DNA from: Elusimicrobia bacterium RIFCSPLOWO2_02_FULL_39_32
Lineage (GTDB): Bacteria; Elusimicrobiota; Elusimicrobia; 2-02-FULL-39-32
Length of the DNA stretch: 64,000 nt
Assembly (NCBI GenBank): GCA_001800135.1
Contig: MGUU01000010.1
Location: 179,696 to 243,695, forward strand
Direction: 5' to 3'
A program made the position numbers and the translations under genes. A model generated the notes under the pieces. That model did no database searches. It had not been told where the DNA came from and was given only the letters and a program-made list of their open reading frames with translations. Below, in pieces: positions 49,701 through 57,237 of this stretch (position 1 is its first letter; each line of letters opens with the position of its first letter).

Positions 49701-49899
49701 TAAAATTATATTTTAACCCCCCAGCAGTTGTGGTGCTGGTATGAGTCATGGTGGAAGCATTGACAAAATTGTCATTTTCAGGGGCTGAGAGCGCTGGATT
49801 TGGTTGGGAAATAAAAAAAATAAAAGCTATAAAAAATAAACTGATTAGCTTTATATTATAAAAAGCAATAGATTCTTTTTTTAAAAAAAGTTTGTTCAT
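40786..49899 (-). CDS. Giant secreted multidomain protein with FlgD-like C-terminal domain
   Basis: 3037 residues. Signal peptide about 1-39 (ends PALSA). Three PPC-like beta domains of one family at about 41-190, 321-455 and 583-720, each with 'PTC/PSC', 'WY..', 'FDT.L' and 'TYYFQI'. Fibronectin-III-like domains lie between and after them (about 460-580, 725-850). From about 1250 to 2650 there are many CarboxypepD-regulatory/Big-like domains ('VxGTVxxxxG..I.GVxV') and two glycine-rich loops near 1886 and 2133. A low-complexity zone (about 2680-2790) precedes the C-terminal FlgD-Ig-like domain (about 2925-3037) with 'NPFNP', 'DLVRTL', 'WDGKNEDGQTVASGVY', the layout of type A T9SS sorting domains. 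It is probably a surface adhesin or fibre; no catalytic motif was seen. Stop overlaps the PorV-like start. Confidence 0.85.
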   Translation of the reverse strand: MNKLFLKKESIAFYNIKLISLFFIAFIFFISQPNPALSAPENDNFVNASTMTHTSTTTAGGLKYNFTHSTATLDASTETTTSEPTPSCDYGASGNFKSIWYKYLSTAAMSATADTFDSSFDTVLQSYKAGSPYNDITRLTQDTCNDDFVATNNRSQIQFNLAKGVTYYFQITSKGNSGAAGTTIFSSTFSPRSVDETVPTVTITQPSAGTFPTLSSLLVISGTSTDNAGVNSVELTISSGGTNGQGAGSSYWSGSTWGSTVSVNSFLKNYGSSSTLWDYTTLPQWVNGTTYYIRATAIDSSNNSSIVNLSSFTFFAPNVSNDDYSNGNVTVIDSLNFTSQSTTTAANFAIQKTPSCEYGAGNRDVWFRHVSTTTKGVEANTNDSDFNTILTVWKSTGGTDPVPGANATEIGCDHPYNTNATVKFSIENGATYYVQVMSDYGSGGILRFQFKELSGDNSAPDPVTNLTAAADIEYGAVKLTWTSPGDDARDGTAASYDIRFSTTEPVNNDLNFSTAVRITNSPTLVGTPPNDSLTVPQVAYTVQTQLIKNLTQNTTVWFAMKTMDDVFNLSALSNGATIFVPGSALNSSNDNSVNATTITAIPFSHEIITTEISNGAQKTPTCNTTKFTTLPTSNDVWYRLLSTATRNVTVNTFNSSFDTILQVWRGSEPIVVGQPIDCNDDASSSILQSKVFVPLSAGTTYFFQILGANNAKGTLRFQLSDPDSAKPSQINDLTATPGGASDPIGSVNLTWTEPADDGSDALSGSITKYHIRYSSTTGITTSNWSNALSSSGIVLDIEANPVKQVPPSPATVGATRSYQIKNLTAGVTYWFSVRAQDDAGNLGDPSKSPFTSAKPFTAQPGDGQGTVQIFDVSDLTQLTSVPISSLTTINFHFTVGASSITDGGKISFRIPDFWSQPQLTNQGNNGFVNASTITPTAQLKNISLSLDPNDNRVIIASVTTNGKFNSGHVLNFKYKGITAPSTNSGVQFAIKSQASNNGVLTSILVQPSINITAGNATNVGFPFASSNITIVLSSGQSSPPLFLESRDASYQPTTAHKDLQIRIFTLSRDTTTSIVQYDNSGQISEDNFATILASSTISTDSFKAIQNPNNYKSLANVKFATYYALIIPKDSSGKNIYYKTNAVGDAMLWLEWNDDFAAGVSTLSTNLSVKIRADSFGFNNFQVVPATITPDGDGIDDFASILFTPSNNETYWRVRIGTDPILSQLSQIPITISSITPMFEFWNFGQPQGLSWYGNDYAGSIVQSSTSSDINSTYVVRLEDASGGNISTRTIGVQSSYLDVFVTTGNSGCGSCVPLGLSGAIVSANGQSGKGFVYRSQKTGSDGKARVWGLKSGAAYSLTANYFDPTTYKNFDGNLANQTAGNPPTSASTITFSPPIQIRVHGTIPQTAVETNYDNWGFVNVVNNSNGFPSGFGSLRFSAGSQESDSGYSFTGVSTWTAITVPPNGTYKVRAELRGFSSTETIVTAGGSGTTDINFTFTKKPRVFGYVVLPSTQQFGTWVSVEGTKSGDKFPTSWGGAFIQGVDSFREASTTGAFVLDLDTGTYTIRARAFGVGTVSSASVPVGANGLGSLISGDLFRGDAVIQNGLTLAFSTTVAQGISGTISVEGDTSKIQGMVNSSFTLYINAFSPINYSYNSTQFQLLGKAGDSSITSGNYSIKGVEDGIYNVHTYLQGFESDPPGPKTVTVTNGVGSRDLKLKRYGGKIASVITIPNQDYENVSLTIEGPGVSSTSASISQSTVTSPNIGTGFYRVEVNYKTTNQFKSQMVNVINGQTSTVTFNLAATTFTVKGTVKVQPFKFGQTSSNSGGVEINTVNDLVNKLGYENINIGTGSGSFPIARIEAYPKDGTNFEEGLRNFAEIDSGLGGGGSFGQDRGKKSGFGQVLSAAITSSGTWAINLPAGVYILRHPVNLDPSAQYYNNTSFNQGYEPNIGDVANEEKVILLSENGTVQVISPANGNLEFTYSAGSSISGKIDVPQGASADTVFLFLKVLNDRNEIVNWQPVYLNGTTANYTLTNLSNGIYTLILEEMMSYNFLTGKIERKFVSKPLRVTISGSNVTNQNFQLFKPAAIEGKIAVVRVSTDGTKTTELITSNNNSLLPSNFRISAFAPGAGSGSSADGAGGAGQGGFGGGSSFINIDSTKGTFKISNLIPDTEYTVSFKQDQFSMATSAESLLGQGKLNLVAEEKSGISVPPGQTFDIGTVELLVGISMIGSVVDSSSQPIANVRIVARPAGVGTKDSRDAEVRAFTDERGSYTLSGLSYDLRYYNVTFAERDRSDAFLFNPGNFETRYAELVKRSVDVRKSSVPLNITLDLGPASIIGKVVTSDGKALQNPFGEGGKGVGFPIAVIVANKQGNIPTKNPIGDIEIPTNLDGTFTMDRLAAGTYDIYAFSSGYGVKKISQAVTNSQVNVGNITLAAGLSLSGKILKPDGSKPNTNELDVLAAANDDFSELTIASMQSNDQTSTVDGYTLAGLKSGTTYNLIIFTPEDETFIPSERYPTGGDGVSVTTDVANFNLTYTQTKPEVFLKGTKTGTKVGGIDQYKFEFECTQALRNSTLQEKADDYWKSVVSIFSSVGENGTISQDPEDSNPISPNRKKLNILYLPAADTKRVTFEFTSPTSGLQPGTTSNFTVDSFFEFPLGLEGQEFARYNHMRGVRAEIRGDLSQVVIPGGALKKLNGTDLEVSSNVSVGMQKANDVNTATTSVKSGAPSLRGSPSLANGTPSEESNLPDHLFKAIQAMKQIQAEMAAKKSQSSNSNNLKGAPMGSASNASEVANNVLGSFYDFFLPSGIRRNLAKNATLKLSYSSGVTSADSINVYFYNDTSSTVTTTSGESVPPGSYGLESSNKSVDLTNKTITVDVNHFTVYVVVNATSTVLGASSVVALSSSTSATPDTTAFNGSEIEIFNFPNPFNPTVRGFNFTGTKTNGQQTLRVTGATAFRYALPKNLGDNSVEVTLYVYDVSGDLVRTLNFGKQATGKYHYDDWDGKNEDGQTVASGVYIGRLKIEGSTRTKFLKMAVIK

Positions 49900-49966
49900 T
49901 TAGATTGAATGTTTTAAAAATTTTTTAATGCTACTCAGATTCAAGATATAGATGTCGTTTATTATA

Positions 49967-49994
49967 ATTATAAAGCAATAGCAGAAATTGTCAA
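49967..49994 (-). promoter_or_regulatory. Promoter of the giant-protein operon
   Basis: Consensus TTGACA (49989-49994), 16-base spacer, consensus TATAAT (49967-49972). It starts right after the tlyA stop and predicts a leader of about 60 bases. Both boxes are perfect, so strong constitutive expression is likely. Confidence 0.8.
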
Positions 49995-50002
49995 GCGATT
50001 TT

Positions 50003-50788
50003 TCATGTGACTTTTGTCACAAGATAGAGCCACTCTTCCTCATTTCCTTTTAACCCTAAGACTGGACAGGGAAAATGCTCTTTTATTTCAAAACCCAAAG
50101 TTTTAGAATGCTGCACAATTTTTTCAATAATCTCTTGCCGGATGTTTTGGTCTTTTAAGATTCCTTTTCTAATCCATTTTCTTTCACTTTCAAATTGCGG
50201 TTTAATAAGAACCAAAAGATCAATAGTCAGTTGAGATAAATTAAAATTTTTCCAATTTGGATGAGTTATTTCATGAATTTTTTTTAGGATTTTAGTTAAA
50301 GAAATAAAAGAAAGATCTACTACTATTAAGGAAGGGAGCTCTTTTATATTGTTCCAAGGAGGGATCCATTTTAGGATATGGCATTTTTCATATAGGGAAA
50401 TCCGCGAATCTTCTCTTAATTTATAATGGAATTGGCCATGGCCTACATCCACAGCAATAATTTTTTTAGCTCCTTTTTGCAAAAGGCAGTCTGTAAAGCC
50501 TCCGGTAGAGCAGCCTACATCTAAACAAATCCGATCTTGCGGCTCTATTTTCCAGTAGTTTAGAGCAGCCTCTAATTTTTCGCCGCCGCGGGAAACATAT
50601 CTTGGCAGGGAGAGTAGTTCAATCTCTGAATTTTCTTTAACCAGAGTGGCTGTTTTTAAAAGAATGGGAAGATCTTTTACTTTAATTTGGCCGGCTAAAA
50701 TGAGTCTTTGCGCTTGGTCGTTTGATTCTGCAAATCCTTTTTCTACAAGAAGGCAATCCAATCGTTTTTTAACGATTTTTTGTTTCAT
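50003..50788 (-). CDS. tlyA: TlyA-family rRNA 2'-O-methyltransferase
   Basis: 261 residues. An N-terminal S4 RNA-binding domain ('KKRLDCLLVEKGFAESNDQAQRLILAGQIKV') joins an FtsJ-like Rossmann domain with 'CLDVGCSTGGFTDCLLQKGAKKIIAVDVG' for SAM. TlyA methylates 16S and/or 23S rRNA and was once called hemolysin A. It follows dxs after 63 bases. The association tlyA-dxs-ispA-xseB-xseA is common in bacteria. Confidence 0.92.
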   Translation of the reverse strand: MKQKIVKKRLDCLLVEKGFAESNDQAQRLILAGQIKVKDLPILLKTATLVKENSEIELLSLPRYVSRGGEKLEAALNYWKIEPQDRICLDVGCSTGGFTDCLLQKGAKKIIAVDVGHGQFHYKLREDSRISLYEKCHILKWIPPWNNIKELPSLIVVDLSFISLTKILKKIHEITHPNWKNFNLSQLTIDLLVLIKPQFESERKWIRKGILKDQNIRQEIIEKIVQHSKTLGFEIKEHFPCPVLGLKGNEEEWLYLVTKVT

Positions 50789-50851
50789 CCTTAATGAATC
50801 TCGGCTGCGATAGCTAAATAGATGGGATGAGGATCATTAGCCCGACCTATT

Positions 50852-52738
50852 TTAGACTATACTCTGAAGGGATTCTTGGTTTTCCATGGTTCTAATTTTT
50901 TCAGCTATTTTTTCCGCGGAAAGCCCTTCCTTGTCCCTTAAGATATTTTGAGTTCCATGTTCTACAAAGTGGTCTCCAATGCCGATTCTAGTAATCGTCA
51001 CAGGTTGTCCTTCCATACTCTCCATTATAGCGCTGCCAAAACCTCCTGCTAAAACATTCTCCTCTACTGTGATCCATTTTCGGTTTCCTTTTTCAAGGAG
51101 TTTGATCAATAAGTTTTTATCAATTGGTTTTACAAAGCGCATGTTAACTACAGTGACAGGAATCCCTTCCTTTTGCAGAAGTTTAGCTGCTTCTAAACAA
51201 GGAACAACTGTGCTGCCAATGGCTAAAAGAGAGATGTTTGAATCAGGAGATTCTTTTACTATTTCTCCTTGGCCAATAGGTATTAATTTAAATTCTTTAT
51301 CTAAAGGAACCCCATATCCTGGACCTCTGGGGTAGCGTAGAGCAATAGGAGCTTTATCATACTTTAAAGCAGTATAGAGCATGTGTTGAAGCTCATTTTC
51401 ATCTTTTGGCGCCATGATAATAAAATTAGGCAACATTCGAATATAAGAATAGTCAAAAACTCCATGATGCGTTGGTCCATCATCTCCTACAATTCCACCG
51501 CGGTCTAAGATAAAGACCACAGGCAGATTTTGTAAAGAGATGTCATGTTCCATTTGATCAAAAGCTCTTTGTAAGAATGTGGAGTAGATGGCAACTACTG
51601 GGCGTAACCCTTCAGCAGCCATGCCGCCTGCAAAAGTAACAGCATGTTGCTCAGCTAAACCCACATCATAAAATCTTTCTGGAAATTGATCCCGCATCAG
51701 GTCTGTGCCGGTACCTTCTGGCATGGCAGCAGTCACTGCCACAATTCTTTGATCTTCTTTTGCAAGCCTAACTAATGTATCTCCAAATATTTTTGTGTAA
51801 GGCGTAGGGCTTCCTCCGGATTTTTGTATCTCTCCAGTTGCCACATCAAATTTTCCTGGAGCATGCCAGCCAAAAACATCTTTTTCCGAATGTTCATAAC
51901 CTTTTCCTTTTTTAGTAATAATATGCAGCAGGGAGGGGCCTTTAGTTTTTTTAATAGCTTCCAAAACTTCCATAAGCCGGAAAATATCATGGCCGTCCAC
52001 CGGACCAAAATAAGAAAATCCCATTTCTTCAAAAAGAATCCCTGGAAAAAGAAGCACTTTTAATCTTTTGCCTAAACGCACTAAAGCTGATCCCCAGAAA
52101 TGGACCCTTGCCAGAAATTTTTCCAATCTTTTTTCCCATTTAGTAACAATGCCTAAAGTTAATAGCTTTGCAAGAAAAGTACCCATGGCTCCGACTCTAT
52201 GGGATATGAACATTTGGTTATCGTTTAATACCACAAGCAGATCAGCGCCAATGTTTCCCGCGTTTTGTAAACCTTCATAAGCCATTCCGCCTGTAATACA
52301 GCCGTCAGAAACTATTGCCACAACTTTAAAATCCTCTTTTTTGTGATCCCTGGCAGCGGCAATGCCAAGAGCCGCGGAAATAGCTGTGGAAGCGTGTCCT
52401 CCTCCAAAAACATCGTATTCTGATTCTTTTCTGCTTAAGAAACCGGAAATTCCTCCATATTGTCGAAGGGACTCGAACTTTTCAAAACGGCCTGTTAAGA
52501 GTTTATGTCCATAAGCCTGGTGGCCTGTATCCCAAATGATTTTATCTTTGGGAGCGTCAAATACAGTATGCAAAGCAACAGTAATTTCAGTAGCTCCTAA
52601 AGAAGCTCCCAGGTGCCCCCCTTTTTTAGACACCACCTCTAAAATTTTTTCTCTTATTTCTTTGCAGAGTTGAGGCAGAAGTTCTTTTTTAACTGCTTTT
52701 AGATCTGCAGGTTTTTTGATAATGGGTAAAATATTCAT
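50852..52738 (-). CDS. dxs: 1-deoxy-D-xylulose-5-phosphate synthase
   Basis: 628 residues, full-length DXS. The TPP/Mg motif reads SDGCITGGMAYEGL ... LNDNQM, with Ser in place of the usual first Gly of GDG. 'GPVDGHDI' and 'FDRGGIVGDDGPTHHG' carry conserved histidines; the C-terminal transketolase domain is complete. It joins pyruvate and glyceraldehyde-3-phosphate in the first step of the MEP isoprenoid pathway. It lies 14 bases after ispA, placing precursor synthesis and prenyl-chain building in one operon. SD AAGGAG precedes the start. Confidence 0.97.
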   Translation of the reverse strand: MNILPIIKKPADLKAVKKELLPQLCKEIREKILEVVSKKGGHLGASLGATEITVALHTVFDAPKDKIIWDTGHQAYGHKLLTGRFEKFESLRQYGGISGFLSRKESEYDVFGGGHASTAISAALGIAAARDHKKEDFKVVAIVSDGCITGGMAYEGLQNAGNIGADLLVVLNDNQMFISHRVGAMGTFLAKLLTLGIVTKWEKRLEKFLARVHFWGSALVRLGKRLKVLLFPGILFEEMGFSYFGPVDGHDIFRLMEVLEAIKKTKGPSLLHIITKKGKGYEHSEKDVFGWHAPGKFDVATGEIQKSGGSPTPYTKIFGDTLVRLAKEDQRIVAVTAAMPEGTGTDLMRDQFPERFYDVGLAEQHAVTFAGGMAAEGLRPVVAIYSTFLQRAFDQMEHDISLQNLPVVFILDRGGIVGDDGPTHHGVFDYSYIRMLPNFIIMAPKDENELQHMLYTALKYDKAPIALRYPRGPGYGVPLDKEFKLIPIGQGEIVKESPDSNISLLAIGSTVVPCLEAAKLLQKEGIPVTVVNMRFVKPIDKNLLIKLLEKGNRKWITVEENVLAGGFGSAIMESMEGQPVTITRIGIGDHFVEHGTQNILRDKEGLSAEKIAEKIRTMENQESLQSIV

Positions 52739-52752
52739 TAAAGGCTCCTTCT

Positions 52753-53658
52753 TTAATAAGTTCTTTCTACAATATAATCCGCTAGATCTTTTAATATCTG
52801 AGCTTTTTTTCCAAAAACTTTTAGTTCCTCTTTGGCTTCTTGAATGAGTTGGGCTGCTTTTGTCTTAGATTTTTCTATTCCAAAAATTGCCGGGAAGGTC
52901 AATTTTTTATTTTCTAAATCAGAGCCTTTTTTTCCTAGTAATTTTTTATCTCCAATCAGGTCAAGAATGTCATCCGCTATTTGAAACGCAAGCCCAATTT
53001 TTTTTCCATAGGATAAAAGTTTTTTAATTTTATCTTGGCCAGCATCTGCTAGGTAAGCTCCGGAAACTAAACTTGCCTCAATGAGACTTGCGGTTTTAGA
53101 TTCGTGAACTTTCTTTAAAATTTCAATTTGCTTTTTTGGTTTTTGTTTTAACCAACGGCCTTTATCCATCCTTAAGTCAAGGGCTTGTCCGCCTACCATG
53201 CCTTTAAAACCAGCGCCTTGGGCAATGCTTTCTACCACAAAAGCTAGGGGACAATTTTGGCCTAACATTTTACCATTTTTTGCGATCAAGTCGAAAGCAT
53301 AGGTCAAAAGAGCATCCCCAGCTAAAATAGCGATGCCTTCTCCAAAGACTTTGTGATTGGTGGGCCGACCCCTACGCAGGTCGTCATCATCCATGGCTGG
53401 AAGATCATCATGGATAAGGGAATAAGTATGGATCATCTCTAGGGCGCAAGCTGTAGGCAGCGCTTTTTTCCCATCTAAATTACAGATTTGGGCTCCAGCA
53501 ATGACTAAAATGGGTCTTAGTCTTTTCCCTCCGGCAAAAACCGAATATCTCATTGCTTTTAAAATTGTATTGGAAGAAGATGGAGGCAGATAAGTGTTGA
53601 GACCTTGGTCCACAATTTTTTTCCACTTTTGAAAATATTCTTTTAGTTGGTTTGTCAT
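52753..53658 (-). CDS. ispA: Farnesyl/geranyl diphosphate synthase (polyprenyl synthetase)
   Basis: 301 residues, all-alpha isoprenyl synthase. First Asp-rich motif in 'YSLIHDDLPAMDDDDLRRGRPTNHKVF', second in 'QIADDILD'. The pattern and length fit the short-chain (C15/C20) IspA group. It uses the IPP/DMAPP made by the MEP pathway started by the neighbouring dxs. Final chain length cannot be settled by eye. Confidence 0.94.
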   Translation of the reverse strand: MTNQLKEYFQKWKKIVDQGLNTYLPPSSSNTILKAMRYSVFAGGKRLRPILVIAGAQICNLDGKKALPTACALEMIHTYSLIHDDLPAMDDDDLRRGRPTNHKVFGEGIAILAGDALLTYAFDLIAKNGKMLGQNCPLAFVVESIAQGAGFKGMVGGQALDLRMDKGRWLKQKPKKQIEILKKVHESKTASLIEASLVSGAYLADAGQDKIKKLLSYGKKIGLAFQIADDILDLIGDKKLLGKKGSDLENKKLTFPAIFGIEKSKTKAAQLIQEAKEELKVFGKKAQILKDLADYIVERTY

Positions 53659-53676
53659 AGTTGAAAACGCATTTTT

Positions 53677-53985
53677 TTAAAAAGGTATTTCCTTGTCTTC
53701 TAAAACCTCTTCTTCTTCAGCCAGACCATATTTTTCTTTTTGAAAAGGTTCTGGCTCTAGAGCGCCTTCTGGACCCTTTTTACTCAGGATTTCTATTTTT
53801 TTCTTAGCCTCTTCCAGCTTGGCAGAACAGTGTCGAAAAAGAGAGATTCCCTCTTCATAAAGGGCTAAAGAATCCTCTAAAGGAACATCGCCTCCTTCTA
53901 ATTTTTCCACAATTTTTTCTAATTTTTTAAGCGCGTCTTCAAATTTAATGTTCATTGAACCTGATGAGATTTCTTTTTTTGTCAT
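53677..53985 (-). CDS. xseB: Exodeoxyribonuclease VII small subunit
   Basis: 102 residues. 'KFEDALKKLEKIVEKLEGGDVPLEDSLALYEEGISLFRHCSAKLEEAKKKI' is the whole XseB coiled-coil domain; an acidic tail of about 30 residues follows. It is encoded 13 bases after xseA, its partner, and forms the multi-subunit nuclease that degrades single-stranded DNA. Confidence 0.95.
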   Translation of the reverse strand: MTKKEISSGSMNIKFEDALKKLEKIVEKLEGGDVPLEDSLALYEEGISLFRHCSAKLEEAKKKIEILSKKGPEGALEPEPFQKEKYGLAEEEEVLEDKEIPF

Positions 53986-53998
53986 GAGCTGTTTTCTC

Positions 53999-55363
53999 CT
54001 AATTTGTTTTTTCCACAGTAGCTTTTATTTCACCCTGATGCAATTGTATGCGAATAGATTCTTTGACAGCGACCTGGTAGCTAGATTTTATAATTTTATT
54101 ATTCGTTTGTGAGTACGCAATCGCATAACCTCGTGAGAGCACGGCTAAGGGAGATAATGCCTCTAATTTTCCCGCTAAATTTTGCAGGGATTCTTTTAAA
54201 TGTTCAATTTTTTTCTGAACCGCGTTTTCTAAATTTTGAACTTCGTAAGAAATAAGATTCATTTTTTCTTCTAGCTTTAAGGAAGGAGAGAGCAGAAAAA
54301 GTTTTGATTTTTCAATCTGAAGGCGGTTTTCTAGATGAATCATGGATTGGCTCAAGCGGCCAGTAACCTTTGCAAAAAGATCATCCAAATTTTGCAAACG
54401 GTTTTCAAACAGGATTTGAGGGCGGACAAAAAACGAGGTTTTAGCTAATCCTTTAATTTGTTCAAAGGCAAATTCTAAGCAAGAAAGAATGTTTTGTTTT
54501 AATCTGGCATGGAGGTTTATTAACTGGTTTTGAAGTTCAATTTTATTTTTTACTACCAGCTCTGCAGCCGCAGAGGGTGTTGGAGCCCTTAAGTCTGCCA
54601 CAAAATCAGCAATGGTAAAATCAATTTCATGTCCCACGCACGAGATAATTGGAATTTTTGACCCGGCAATGGCTCTGGCCACACATTCTTCATTAAAAGC
54701 CCAGAGATCTTCAATAGAGCCACCTCCGCGTCCCACTAGAAGAACATCCAGTTCTTTATGATTTTCATTTAAAGCGCGGATCGCTTCCTCAATTTCTTCT
54801 TTTGCCCCAACTCCTTGCACTTTAACAGGGTAAATCAGAATCTCCACATTGGCAAACCTGCGGTTAATGATGGTGAGTATATCTCTTAAAGCAGCGCCTG
54901 TGGGAGACGTGACAATCCCAATTTTTTGTGGCAAAGAAGGGATCGCTTTTTTTCTTGTAAGGTCAAAGAGACCCTCATCCTCCAGCTTTTTTTTGAGCTG
55001 CTCAAAGGCTAATGCCAGGGCGCCTGTGCCTTTGGGCTCAAGCAAGTTAGCGATCATCTGAAACCTGCCTCTTTGAGTATAGAGGGAAATTCTACCCTGA
55101 ACTAGAACCTTTAAACCATCCTCTAAACGAAATTTTAAAGAATTCATGACGCTTTTAAATGCGACAAGTTCTATTTGGCTTTTTTCATCTTTTAAGGAAA
55201 AGTAACAATGGCCGGAACTTGCGATTCCCCGAAAGTTAGAAATTTCCCCCTCTAGCCAAACGTTCAAGAAATTTTCCTCCAGGAATTTTTGGGCTAACCC
55301 ATTTAATTCGCTGACTGTATAAATTTTTGGATTTTTATTTGCCATGGGAGATTCGATAGACAT
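53999..55363 (-). CDS. xseA: Exodeoxyribonuclease VII large subunit
   Basis: 454 residues. N-terminal OB fold (about 10-110, 'LNVWLEGEISNF'), then the catalytic core with 'IGIVTSPTGAALRDILTIINRR', 'VGRGGGSIEDLWAFNEE' and 'SCVGHEIDFTIADFVADLRAPTPSAAAEL', and a helical XseB-binding C-terminus. Its start overlaps the MTHFS gene; the ATG at 55345 (MANKNPKIYTVSELN) would cut the overlap from 29 to 11 bases and is equally possible. Confidence 0.96.
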   Translation of the reverse strand: MSIESPMANKNPKIYTVSELNGLAQKFLEENFLNVWLEGEISNFRGIASSGHCYFSLKDEKSQIELVAFKSVMNSLKFRLEDGLKVLVQGRISLYTQRGRFQMIANLLEPKGTGALALAFEQLKKKLEDEGLFDLTRKKAIPSLPQKIGIVTSPTGAALRDILTIINRRFANVEILIYPVKVQGVGAKEEIEEAIRALNENHKELDVLLVGRGGGSIEDLWAFNEECVARAIAGSKIPIISCVGHEIDFTIADFVADLRAPTPSAAAELVVKNKIELQNQLINLHARLKQNILSCLEFAFEQIKGLAKTSFFVRPQILFENRLQNLDDLFAKVTGRLSQSMIHLENRLQIEKSKLFLLSPSLKLEEKMNLISYEVQNLENAVQKKIEHLKESLQNLAGKLEALSPLAVLSRGYAIAYSQTNNKIIKSSYQVAVKESIRIQLHQGEIKATVEKTN

Positions 55364-55931
55364 TTTTTTCTGTTATGACTAATTCCATAGGAATATCATT
55401 TTTTTCATGCGGTAAAGAGGGGACAAAAGTTTTTTCAAAGGTCAGTCCAATTGTTAAGGAGGAGGCGCATTTTTTTAAGAAGCGGTCATAAAACCCAATG
55501 CCAGAGCCTAAACGAAAGCCTTGGCTGTCAAAAACAATTCCTGGAACCAGGATCAGTTCTAATTTTTCTTTACTCACATGGGGACAATGATCTTTTGGCT
55601 CTAAGAGGCGATAGATTCCTTCTTTACAATCTTTTGTCAAATTTTTAATTTGGAAAAATTCCATGCGCCCTTTTTTATTTAAATTTATTTTGGGAGCGGC
55701 AATCTTTTTTTTAAGCGCAAGCGATTTTTTTAAAATTAAAAAAGTGCTGACCTCATTGTTTTTGCTTAAATAGATTCCTAATCCCTTTGATTTTTTAAAT
55801 TCTTTTATTTTAAAAAGCTGTTTTGCTATTTTTAGGCTTAAAATTTTCTGTTCTGGTTTAGGGATTTGGGATCTAATTTTTTTATACTTTTTTCTAATTT
55901 GTGATTTAATACTTTCAAGTTTCTGATCCAT
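55335..55931 (-). CDS. 5-formyltetrahydrofolate cyclo-ligase
   Basis: 198 residues. The ATP/substrate region 'KKYKKIRSQIP' (start), 'GIYLSKNNEVSTFLILKKSLALKKKIAAPKI' and 'ELILVPGIVFDSQGFRLGSGIGFYDRFL' are typical of the YgfA/MTHFS family, which converts 5-formyl-THF to 5,10-methenyl-THF with ATP. It overlaps rarA by 17 bases and xseA by 11 to 29. In E. coli the homologue (ygfA) lies next to zapA; here rarA sits between them. Confidence 0.92.
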   Translation of the reverse strand: MDQKLESIKSQIRKKYKKIRSQIPKPEQKILSLKIAKQLFKIKEFKKSKGLGIYLSKNNEVSTFLILKKSLALKKKIAAPKINLNKKGRMEFFQIKNLTKDCKEGIYRLLEPKDHCPHVSKEKLELILVPGIVFDSQGFRLGSGIGFYDRFLKKCASSLTIGLTFEKTFVPSLPHEKNDIPMELVITEKNVYRISHGK

Positions 55932-57237
55932 GCGCTCTCCAAGATTTTAAACGTTCCTTAATTTCTTTTTCTTTTCCCTGGTCTTGGGGTTCATAAAAAC
56001 TCTTTGGTTCAGGCATATATTCCTGTTTCACCCAGTGATTGGGAAAATTGTGTGGGTAAAGATATCCTTTGCCATGGCCTCTTGTTTCTTTATCTAAATT
56101 TGAATCTTTAAGATGGGTTGGCACTTGCCGAGTTTTTCCATTTTTTACTTCTGCTAGAGCTTTTTCAATGGCAAGGGTAGAGGCATTTGATTTAGGAGCT
56201 GAGGCCACATAGGTGACTGCTTGCGCCAGAGGGATTCTAGCCTCTGGCATTCCTAAAAATTCCAGGGCTTGGAAAGCGCTTAAAGCTAAAGTTAGAGCAA
56301 GAGGGTCTGCATTGCCCACATCTTCTGAAGCGCAAATTAAGATCCTCCTGGCAATAAATCTGGGATCTTCGCCTCCTTCTAACATTTTTGCCATCCAGTA
56401 TAGGCTGGCATCCGGGTCCCCTCCTCGCATTGCTTTTATAAAAGCTGAAATAGTATCGTAATGCTCATCCCCTTTTTTATCATAGGTCAGCCCCCTAGTT
56501 TGCAGGGATTCTTCAGCTATTTTTAAGGTGAGGGAGAGGATTCCATCTTGTTCAAAAGGCGCGGACTTTGCGCCAATTTCTAAAGCGTTTAGGAGAATCC
56601 TTGCATCTCCAGAAGAGCGTTCTAAAAGAAGGGTTCTGGCTTGATCCTCGATTTCTATCTTTTTTTTTAAAATAGTTTCCATTTTATTTAGGCCGCGATC
56701 TAAAATTTTTTCTAAATCTTTTTCTTTTAAGGGAAAAAATTCAAAACAGCGGGATCTAGAACGAAGGGCAGAGTTTACATAAAAATTAGGGTTTTCAGTG
56801 GTAATTCCAATTAAGGTAATGGTCCCTCGCTCTACATCCGGCAAAAGAGCATCCTGTTGCGAGCGGTTAAAATGGTGGATTTCATCTATGAGCAGGATCG
56901 TTTTTTGAGATTGAGTTTGTAAACGTATTTTTGCAGATTCTATTGCTTTTTTTAGTTCTCCAACCCCCACGGTCACCGCGTTCATCTCTATAAAGAAGCT
57001 TTGAGTTTTGAGCGCAATCAGTCTGGCTAGAGCGCTTTTGCCTGTGCCTGGAGGGCCAAAAAAGATGCTAGAAAAAATGCGGTCTAATTCAATGATTCGT
57101 CGCAAGAGTTTCCCTGAACCCAAGAGCTGTTCTTGCCCAAAGAATTCATCTAAAGTTGTGGGCGAACAGAGGTAGCTAAGAGGGTGAAACTCTATTTTTG
57201 GTTTTTCTTTTGATGAAAATAGATCTAAAGGCTCCAT
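55915..57237 (-). CDS. rarA: Replication-associated recombination protein A (RarA/MgsA)
   Basis: 440 residues of a clamp-loader-like AAA ATPase. Opening '[20 protein letters not shown]', Walker A GPPGTGKS (about 60), Walker [17 protein letters not shown], sensor 'GITTENPNF', then the MgsA C-terminal helices ('[18 protein letters not shown]'). It acts at stalled replication forks. The start codon shares one base with the zapA stop. Confidence 0.94.
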   Translation of the reverse strand: MEPLDLFSSKEKPKIEFHPLSYLCSPTTLDEFFGQEQLLGSGKLLRRIIELDRIFSSIFFGPPGTGKSALARLIALKTQSFFIEMNAVTVGVGELKKAIESAKIRLQTQSQKTILLIDEIHHFNRSQQDALLPDVERGTITLIGITTENPNFYVNSALRSRSRCFEFFPLKEKDLEKILDRGLNKMETILKKKIEIEDQARTLLLERSSGDARILLNALEIGAKSAPFEQDGILSLTLKIAEESLQTRGLTYDKKGDEHYDTISAFIKAMRGGDPDASLYWMAKMLEGGEDPRFIARRILICASEDVGNADPLALTLALSAFQALEFLGMPEARIPLAQAVTYVASAPKSNASTLAIEKALAEVKNGKTRQVPTHLKDSNLDKETRGHGKGYLYPHNFPNHWVKQEYMPEPKSFYEPQDQGKEKEIKERLKSWRAHGSET

